From Arenibacter sp. 6A1 (GTDB lineage Bacteria > Bacteroidota > Bacteroidia > Flavobacteriales > Flavobacteriaceae), in contig NZ_JAAXCQ010000008.1 in NCBI RefSeq assembly GCF_012272855.1, forward strand, positions 124,001 through 188,000: a DNA stretch of 64,000 nt, read 5' to 3'. Each line of letters begins with the position of its first letter. The first letter of the stretch is position 1. A program made the translations under genes and the position numbers. Under the pieces are notes generated by a model. That model was not told where the DNA came from and did no database searches. It saw only the letters and a program-made list of their open reading frames with translations. This document shows positions 58,484 through 64,000 of this stretch, one piece after another.

Positions 58484-58909
58484 ATGAAAAAAATGTTGTT
58501 TTTAATGTTCACTGCTATTGCCTTATTAAGCTCTTGCGATACGGATAATGATATCAATTTTCATTACGAAGCATTGGAAATAAAATCTGTAGAAATGCCC
58601 GAGTCTTTTAACCGCGGTGATATTTATACGATAAAAGTTACTTATCTTAGACCTGATAACTGCACTTATTTTGAAGGTTTTGACGTTGTTAGAGAAGAAG
58701 TTACCACTAGGAACATTGTAGCGGTGGCCGCTGTTTTCGATAACGAGGAGGAATGCGTTGCGTTAAACACGGAGCAAGTAGCGACTTTTAAATTTGAGGT
58801 TTTATACCAAGACCCCTACCTATTCCGATATAGAACAGGAAAAGACGAGAACGGCGAACCTACCTATTTAGAAATAACGGTTCCCGTGAACGACCCATCA
58901 ACGGATTAA
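58484..58909 (+). CDS. Hypothetical lipoprotein (141 aa)
   Basis: Lipobox LLSSC (Cys18) after a short signal peptide. The mature part is beta-rich and acidic with a Cys pair (NCTYF and EECVA, Cys66 and Cys98 approximately) that could form a disulfide. I do not recognise the family. It lies 34 bp before the ECF sigma gene on the same strand, so it may belong to that regulon. Confidence 0.8.
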   Translation: MKKMLFLMFTAIALLSSCDTDNDINFHYEALEIKSVEMPESFNRGDIYTIKVTYLRPDNCTYFEGFDVVREEVTTRNIVAVAAVFDNEEECVALNTEQVATFKFEVLYQDPYLFRYRTGKDENGEPTYLEITVPVNDPSTD

Positions 58910-58942
58910 TTCGATTATAAGAAGCATAAGCTAGGTTAAATT

Positions 58943-59488
58943 TTGAGCAACCAAATTGCGCTAATCAATAATTGCAAAAAAGGCAACAGACAAGCCCAAG
59001 AAGAATTGTACCGGAAATACTCCCGTGTACTGTTCGGGATTTGTCTCAAGTACTCGCGCAATAAAACGGAGGCCGAGGACAGCCTGCACGATAGTTTTAT
59101 GACTATTTTCAGCAAAATTGACCAGTACAAGGAAAAGGGCTCTTTTGAAGGATGGATGAAACGCATTACCATTAATACCGTCCTTCAAAAATACCGCCAA
59201 GAACAAATACATGCCGATATCCCAGAAAACCTCGAAGAGGAAGAAACTACGGAAGATTTGGCGTACGGTTCTTTGGATTTAAACACCCTTTTGAGCTATA
59301 TTCAAGAATTGCCAAACAAGTATCGGATAACTTTTAATTTGTACGTTCTAGACGGTTATAGCCATAAAGAAATTGCTGAAATGCTCGGCACTTCCTTGGG
59401 AACCTCTAAGTCTAACCTTTCTAGGGCCAGAACAATATTAAAGGAAAAAATAGAGGCAGATAGGCCCAAAATAGGCTTGGAAAAATAA
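58943..59488 (+). CDS. ECF-type RNA polymerase sigma factor
   Basis: 181 residues. Sigma-2 region YSRVLFGICLKYSRNKTEAEDSLHDSF and GSFEGWMKRITINTVL; sigma-4 region LPNKYRITFNLYVLDGYSHKEIAEMLGTSLGTSKSNLSRAR (HTH). The only start that keeps the N-terminus is TTG at 58943: an in-frame stop lies two codons upstream, and the next ATG is inside sigma-2. The neighbouring membrane protein 65 bp downstream is the likely anti-sigma partner. Confidence 0.92.
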   Translation: MSNQIALINNCKKGNRQAQEELYRKYSRVLFGICLKYSRNKTEAEDSLHDSFMTIFSKIDQYKEKGSFEGWMKRITINTVLQKYRQEQIHADIPENLEEEETTEDLAYGSLDLNTLLSYIQELPNKYRITFNLYVLDGYSHKEIAEMLGTSLGTSKSNLSRARTILKEKIEADRPKIGLEK

Positions 59489-59552
59489 CTGTGACACCAA
59501 AAAAACGATTAAGCTAGGGCAATGCTTGCTATTTGTCCGATTAAAATATCAT

Positions 59553-61016
59553 ATGAGTAACGATTTAGACAAAATATTTAAAGAAAAACTAGGCGACTTC
59601 CAAGAGCTACCGGACGATAAGGTTTGGCAGGCGATTGAAGCTTCCTTGGACAAAAAGACCCCCTCCAGAAAAGTAATTCCGCTGTGGTGGAAGCTGAGCG
59701 GTATTGCTGCCTTATTCGCCCTGCTTTTCTTTGCCATTGGCCCTCTCTTTACTTCGGATCCCCTTGTTCCGGTCATTACCGATATAGAACATAAGGAGCC
59801 TGCTACAAAACAGCCAGAAGCTTCTCCTTCTGTGACACCCCCGGTGATGGTAGACTCCCAAAACGAGTCCACCAATGACCATAGCCCGGCACACACTTTA
59901 AAAGAAAACAATTTTACCACTAAAGAAACTGAGACTACTATTGTTGCTGCTGACAAAACCACTGTTTCACCTTCGGGTAATGCCCATAAAGATCAACCAT
60001 TAACGACTACAAACAATTCCCATCCGCGTCTCCCAAAAAACATGGAGAACACTTTGGCGACTGCAGATCAAAACAAACAAACGACAGAACCAGACAGCCC
60101 CTTGGATAGTGATATACAACTTGCCGAGGAGGATAAAAAACCATCGGCTACGGATAAGTTGGGAGTACCCCCCTCTCCTACAGCTACGGAATTGGCCGAA
60201 AAGGAGGATGCTAAAAAATCTATTTTTGATGAGATTAACAATGCTACTGAAGAAACTATAGCCCTAGAAGAAGATCAGAAGGGAAAATGGTCTGCCGGAC
60301 CTAGTATTGCCCCTGTATATTTCAACGGAATGGGGACGGGTTCGCCCATAAACACCATGCTAGCATCTAACAGCAAGACAGGTAACCTTACCATGAGCTA
60401 TGGTGTTACCGTAGCCTATAAGGTCTCTAAAAAACTAAGCGTTCGTTCGGGAATTCACAAGGTAGATTTTGGTTACAATACCAATGATGTTTCCTATACC
60501 TCGTCTTTTAACGCTGCATCGGCCAAATCACAATTAAAAAACATCAATTATAGCAATTCGGCGAAATCGATCATTTTTAATGATCCCAACACCAATGTAA
60601 TCCCTAAACCACAGGGCATTATGGCCATGGATGTTATCGGTAAAAATGTTACTAGGAAGGGAACCATGGGACAACAACTAGGCTATGTAGAAATACCCCT
60701 AGAATTGAACTATGTACTGTTGGATCAAAAATTCGGCATCAACCTTATTGGAGGGGTAAGTTCTTTAGTCTTAACGGACAATTCCGTGGTATTGGAGTCG
60801 AGCGGACAGACTACTGAGATTGGAGAAGCGAACAATATTAACGACTTAAATTTCAGTACCAATATTGGGTTTGGCCTTAACTATAAATTTTCGAAAGCTT
60901 TTAAGTTTAATGTAGAGCCCATTTTTAAGTACCAGTTAAACACCTTTTCGGATACTTCGGGCAATTTTAATCCTTATTCCCTTGGGGTCTATAGCGGATT
61001 TAGCTTCAAATTCTAA
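59553..61016 (+). CDS. Anti-sigma-like membrane protein with C-terminal outer-membrane barrel
   Basis: 487 residues from ATG 59553. A cytoplasmic N-terminus (1-47), one transmembrane helix (about 48-66), a Pro/Thr/Glu/Lys-rich linker (67-245) and a beta-barrel-like C-terminal part (246-487) with alternating strands that ends in YSGFSFKF, the aromatic ending of outer-membrane barrels. Coupled in context with an ECF sigma factor. The N-terminus may bind the sigma factor, but I see no named anti-sigma motif. Confidence 0.8.
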   Translation: MSNDLDKIFKEKLGDFQELPDDKVWQAIEASLDKKTPSRKVIPLWWKLSGIAALFALLFFAIGPLFTSDPLVPVITDIEHKEPATKQPEASPSVTPPVMVDSQNESTNDHSPAHTLKENNFTTKETETTIVAADKTTVSPSGNAHKDQPLTTTNNSHPRLPKNMENTLATADQNKQTTEPDSPLDSDIQLAEEDKKPSATDKLGVPPSPTATELAEKEDAKKSIFDEINNATEETIALEEDQKGKWSAGPSIAPVYFNGMGTGSPINTMLASNSKTGNLTMSYGVTVAYKVSKKLSVRSGIHKVDFGYNTNDVSYTSSFNAASAKSQLKNINYSNSAKSIIFNDPNTNVIPKPQGIMAMDVIGKNVTRKGTMGQQLGYVEIPLELNYVLLDQKFGINLIGGVSSLVLTDNSVVLESSGQTTEIGEANNINDLNFSTNIGFGLNYKFSKAFKFNVEPIFKYQLNTFSDTSGNFNPYSLGVYSGFSFKF

Positions 61017-61054
61017 GTCGCCCTAAAAAACAGATCAGTATAAAAAATTGCTGT

Positions 61055-61819
61055 TTAGGCAGTTTTCTCTTTATATGCCTTGGCATCTTTTTCCAAGGCT
61101 TCCAGGATTACCTTTCTAGTGTCTTCTTTCAGCTGAGATCTTTTGTGGTCCTCAATATGAGCGGTAGGTATAAAGCGATGTACCAAAGCGCGAATTTTCC
61201 CTGGTCCACCACTATAAAAGCTAAAAGAAAAACGTTTTTTATTGTCGAAAAAAGTAATAGGCACTATTGGAATACTATGGGCTACCGCCATTTTAAAAGC
61301 CCCTTCCTTAAACTGATCTAGGACAATATGTTCCTCGGGCACCCCACCTTCAGGGAAAATGCAAATACTTAGTCCTTGGTCCAATCGTTTTTGCGCCCTT
61401 CGGTATACCCCGGTTCTACTCTTACTACACTCCCTATCGACCATAATACATACCCGCTTATAAAAGAATCCGAATATAGGGATCTTTACCAGTTCTTTTT
61501 TTCCGATAAAGACAAAGGGGTTTTTACTGATCTTTAACATCAGCATAATATCTAACATACTGGTGTGGTTGGCCACCAACATATAGCTCTCTCCTTTCAC
61601 AAAGGGCTGTTCTCTTTTAATAACCGGCACACAGCCCATTCCATAAAGGATACAGTTGGCCCATATGTTGCGAGCAATCCAAAAGAATTGCGGATAGGTC
61701 CTTTCGGACAAGCAGAAGAGTACCAAAAAGGGAAACATCAATAAAATGGGGAGGGCCACCAAAATATAAAACCAAATTCGATAGAGCGTAAAACCGATTT
61801 TCTTTAGGAATAAAAACAT
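61055..61819 (-). CDS. 1-acyl-sn-glycerol-3-phosphate acyltransferase (PlsC-like)
   Basis: 254 residues from ATG 61819. N-terminal membrane segment (about 8-38); catalytic NHTSMLD (His85, Asp90), FIGKKEL, and FPEGG, the phosphate-binding block. Makes phosphatidic acid from lysophosphatidic acid. The longer frame to 62071 overlaps trpS and is rejected. Confidence 0.92.
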   Translation of the reverse strand: MFLFLKKIGFTLYRIWFYILVALPILLMFPFLVLFCLSERTYPQFFWIARNIWANCILYGMGCVPVIKREQPFVKGESYMLVANHTSMLDIMLMLKISKNPFVFIGKKELVKIPIFGFFYKRVCIMVDRECSKSRTGVYRRAQKRLDQGLSICIFPEGGVPEEHIVLDQFKEGAFKMAVAHSIPIVPITFFDNKKRFSFSFYSGGPGKIRALVHRFIPTAHIEDHKRSQLKEDTRKVILEALEKDAKAYKEKTA

Positions 61820-61863
61820 GAAATCAAAAGTAACAAATTTAGGACCTAATTTAGGATTTCTTT

Positions 61864-61871
61864 TACCTTTG
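61864..61871 (+). promoter_or_regulatory. trpS promoter, -7 box
   Basis: TACCTTTG matches TANNTTTG, 21 bp before the trpS ATG and inside the 73-bp divergent region with the acyltransferase gene. Confidence 0.6.
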
Positions 61872-61892
61872 TCTTTCTTTGAAATTAAAATA

Positions 61893-62861
61893 ATGGCAAG
61901 AATATTAACAGGAATACAAAGTACGGGCACTCCCCACTTAGGAAATATTTTAGGAGCAGTGATGCCCGCCATAGCAATGGCCAACGATCCGAAAAACGAA
62001 TCGTTTTTATTTATTGCTGACATGCATTCGCTTACCCAAATAAAAAATGGGGAAGAACTGCGTGCCAACACCTATGCTGTTGCTGCAACATGGCTGGCCT
62101 TTGGCTTAGATATTAATAAAACGGTCTTCTATCGCCAGAGCGATGTGCCACAGACCACGGAGCTTAGTTGGTACCTTAGTTGTTTCTTCCCGTACCAGCG
62201 CCTTACTTTGGCCCATTCTTTTAAGGACAAGGCCGATCGCTTAAGCGATGTGAACGCCGGACTTTTTAGTTACCCCATGCTAATGGCCGCAGACATCTTA
62301 TTGTACGATGCCGAAATAGTTCCAGTCGGAAAAGATCAATTGCAGCATATAGAAATGACCCGCGATGTGGCGTCTAGGTTCCACGCCCAATTGGGAGATA
62401 CCTTTGTTATGCCAGAGGGGAAAATACAGGAAGAAACCATGTATGTTCCCGGTACCGACGGTGAAAAAATGAGTAAGAGTAAAGGAAACTTGATCAATCT
62501 TTTCCAAACCGACAAAAAACTCCGCAAGCAAATTATGGGGATCCAAACCGATAGTAAGGGTATGGAAGAACCAAAGGACCCAGAAACGGACAATGTTTTT
62601 GCTATTTATAAAATATTGGCTTCCGAGAGTCAGATCGAGGAAATGCGTGCCAATTACTTGGGCGGCAACTATGGTTACGGCCATGCCAAACAAGCCTTAT
62701 ACGAGCTTATCGTTGAGAAATTTGCCGATGCCCGTGAAAAGTACAATTACTATATGGAGCACTTAGAAGAGGTAGATGCAGCCCTTACCATAGGCGCCGA
62801 AAAAGCTAAAAAAGTAGCCGACGAAGTACTACAACGCGTACGTACAAAAGTAGGATACTAA
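61893..62861 (+). CDS. trpS: Tryptophanyl-tRNA synthetase
   Basis: 322 residues from ATG 61893. Class I HIGH variant TGTPHLGN, KMSKS in GEKMSKSKGN, and DILLYDAEIVPVGKDQLQHIEMTRDVA. Charges tRNA-Trp. Longer upstream extension is rejected as it runs through the promoter and the divergent gene. Confidence 0.97.
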   Translation: MARILTGIQSTGTPHLGNILGAVMPAIAMANDPKNESFLFIADMHSLTQIKNGEELRANTYAVAATWLAFGLDINKTVFYRQSDVPQTTELSWYLSCFFPYQRLTLAHSFKDKADRLSDVNAGLFSYPMLMAADILLYDAEIVPVGKDQLQHIEMTRDVASRFHAQLGDTFVMPEGKIQEETMYVPGTDGEKMSKSKGNLINLFQTDKKLRKQIMGIQTDSKGMEEPKDPETDNVFAIYKILASESQIEEMRANYLGGNYGYGHAKQALYELIVEKFADAREKYNYYMEHLEEVDAALTIGAEKAKKVADEVLQRVRTKVGY

Positions 62862-62882
62862 ACAACCCAATAAAAATACATG

Positions 62883-62915
62883 CCCTGGCCGTAGCACTTA
62901 CTGTCAGGGTTTTTT
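62883..62915 (+). terminator. Weak terminator after trpS
   Basis: CCCTG (62883-62887) and CAGGG (62905-62909), loop 17, then six Ts. Confidence 0.5.
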
Positions 62916-62975
62916 ATATCCGCTATTGTCGGCCAAATTCCCATAGAACTCTCCTACAATTAGGGCCTGACATTA

Positions 62976-63049
62976 TTATACCAATCAGTACAACAATGAG
63001 TCCAAAGTTATCTTATGAAGTTTGTTTTATTTTAAACCCATTGGTATAA
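62976..63049. repeat. Widely spaced 10-bp inverted repeat
   Basis: TTATACCAAT (62976-62985) and ATTGGTATAA (63040-63049), perfect, 54 bp apart, between trpS and dprA. The shape fits a very short MITE-like element or a long-loop hairpin. Confidence 0.45.
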
Positions 63050-63077
63050 AAACTCTGACGCTTCTTTTAATTAAGCT

Positions 63078-64000
63078 TTAAATAGCCTCAAAGAGTTTTC
63101 CCGGCAAGGGCCTTACAACCCCTTTCATTTCCATATTGAACAAGGTAGAAGAGGCCTTAAAAATTGGAAGTTGGCAGTCTAGGGCGATACTGTCGAGCAT
63201 TTGCTTCCCATGGGTCTGCAGATATTTATAAATACTATTCTCGGTAGCGTCCATTTCTACGAACAGTTGTTTTTGCACTCCCTTATCTGACGGTTTTTCT
63301 ACTTCCCAACCCAACATATAAACAAGGTCAGCGGCCGAGGTCAACATCTGTGCCTTTTGTTGTTTAATCAGGGTATTACAGCCCAAGCTATATTTATCGG
63401 TCACCCTCCCCGGGACGGCAAACACCTCTCTGTTATAGCTATGTGCACAATCTGCTGTCACCAAACTACCCCCTTTATCGGCAGACTCTATGACGATGGT
63501 AGCCTCGCTCAGCCCGGCAATTATACGGTTCCTTCTTAAAAAATTCTCTCTTTCCGGATGGCTATTACTTCTAAACTCCGTAAAAAAACCACCATTTTTA
63601 TTCACCTCGTTTACATATTTACCGTGTACCATGGGATAAATCTGGTTAAGGCCATGTGCCAAACACCCAATGGTTTGCAGTCCGTGCTTGATGGCTGCCT
63701 TTTGTGCACAGATATCGACCCCATAGGCAAATCCGCTGACAATCACCGGATCTAAGGGCGCCAAGGCAGCAATAAACTCCTCAATAAATGCCTGGCCGTA
63801 ACTGGTCATATTCCTAGTCCCCACCACACTGATCATTTTTTTGTTTTCCAGGGCCATATTCCCCGTCTTAAACAGCAATAAGGGGCTATCGATACAATGT
63901 TTTAAATTTTTAGGATATTCTGGATCGGTAAAATAAGAATAGGCAATGTTTTCTCTTTGGATAAATTCATATTCCGACTCGGCCAATTCAAGGTATTCCC
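63078..64000 (-). CDS. dprA: DNA-processing protein DprA (5' partial)
   Basis: Rossmann-like DprA domain: SVVGTRNMTSYGQAFIEE, SGFAYGVD, FLRRNRIIAGLSEATIVIESADKGGSLVTADCA, then a C-terminal winged helix (about the last 65 residues). Loads RecA on incoming single-stranded DNA in transformation. The gene continues past the right edge: the frame is open through 64000, and the codon at 63984-63986 is an internal Leu rather than a start. Confidence 0.95.
   Translation of the reverse strand, partial: EYLELAESEYEFIQRENIAYSYFTDPEYPKNLKHCIDSPLLLFKTGNMALENKKMISVVGTRNMTSYGQAFIEEFIAALAPLDPVIVSGFAYGVDICAQKAAIKHGLQTIGCLAHGLNQIYPMVHGKYVNEVNKNGGFFTEFRSNSHPERENFLRRNRIIAGLSEATIVIESADKGGSLVTADCAHSYNREVFAVPGRVTDKYSLGCNTLIKQQKAQMLTSAADLVYMLGWEVEKPSDKGVQKQLFVEMDATENSIYKYLQTHGKQMLDSIALDCQLPIFKASSTLFNMEMKGVVRPLPGKLFEAI

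Noticed and set aside
61055-62071. Longer acyltransferase frame starting at 62071
   Set aside because: It runs antisense through trpS; the family N-terminus begins at 61819.

Overview
The window looks like the chromosome of a flavobacterium (Bacteroidota, Flavobacteriaceae, probably marine). The evidence is the gene content: a T9SS-sorted subtilase, the gliding lipoprotein GldH, a Bacteroidota-style suf operon with DUF59/DUF2480/DUF3078 genes, a gldH-ricT pair, and Bacteroidota-type promoter boxes (TANNTTTG) in front of many genes. Protein starts are A-rich and lack clear Shine-Dalgarno sequences. No rRNA, tRNA, CRISPR array, prophage or defence island was seen. This is mostly housekeeping chromosome.

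Layout. 1-7.6 kb: haem biosynthesis (hemA, partial at the left edge, then hemC-hemD-hemE, an EI24 membrane protein, hemF, a tiny Lys-rich protein, a YchJ-like protein, and hemB with its own promoter and a strong terminator). 7.6-15.6 kb: DinB-like exported protein, CNNM/CBS membrane protein, O6-alkylguanine-DNA alkyltransferase, PolB-like exonuclease, T9SS subtilase, an endonuclease/phosphatase-family protein and HflX. 15.6-16.5 kb: gene-poor stretch with a possible 21-codon gene, a terminator and a palindromic repeat. 16.5-25 kb: minus-strand suf operon (sufA-sufB-sufC-sufD-sufS-sufE-DUF59-DUF2480-DUF3078) for Fe-S cluster assembly, with a palindrome abutting its promoter and hairpins at several junctions. 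25-34 kb: choice-of-anchor-B lipoprotein, thiL, small zinc-ribbon-like protein, brnQ, Xaa-Pro aminopeptidase with a possibly structured leader, M28 peptidase, DUF3050. 34.7-39 kb: a cupredoxin-like lipoprotein, LysR regulator and YeiH-type exporter, then an aspartoacylase-family protein. 39-43 kb: sdhCAB. 43-50 kb: large outer-membrane barrel protein, Vsr-like nuclease, methionine aminotransferase, and scoA/scoB separated by a four-helix-bundle gene. 50-55.4 kb: PBP1A, gldH, ricT, trhO. 55.5-56.8 kb: a REP-associated tyrosine transposase (RAYT) framed by an inverted pair of palindromic repeats. 57-64 kb: recA, a lipoprotein, an ECF sigma factor with a membrane partner ending in an outer-membrane barrel, an acyltransferase, trpS and dprA (partial at the right edge).

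The least ordinary signals are: (i) the RAYT and its family of five dispersed composite palindromes (copies near 3.9, 16.2, 33.3, 55.6 and 56.7 kb), with an apparently frameshifted RAYT start; (ii) a protein encoded after the ECF sigma factor that appears to run from cytoplasm through the inner membrane and periplasm to an outer-membrane barrel; (iii) a lipoprotein with a type-1-copper-like ligand set next to a LysR/YeiH pair; (iv) very small open reading frames in otherwise empty regions; and (v) the suf promoter palindrome and the aminopeptidase leader. All functional statements are from reading motifs and family knowledge; no database search was possible.
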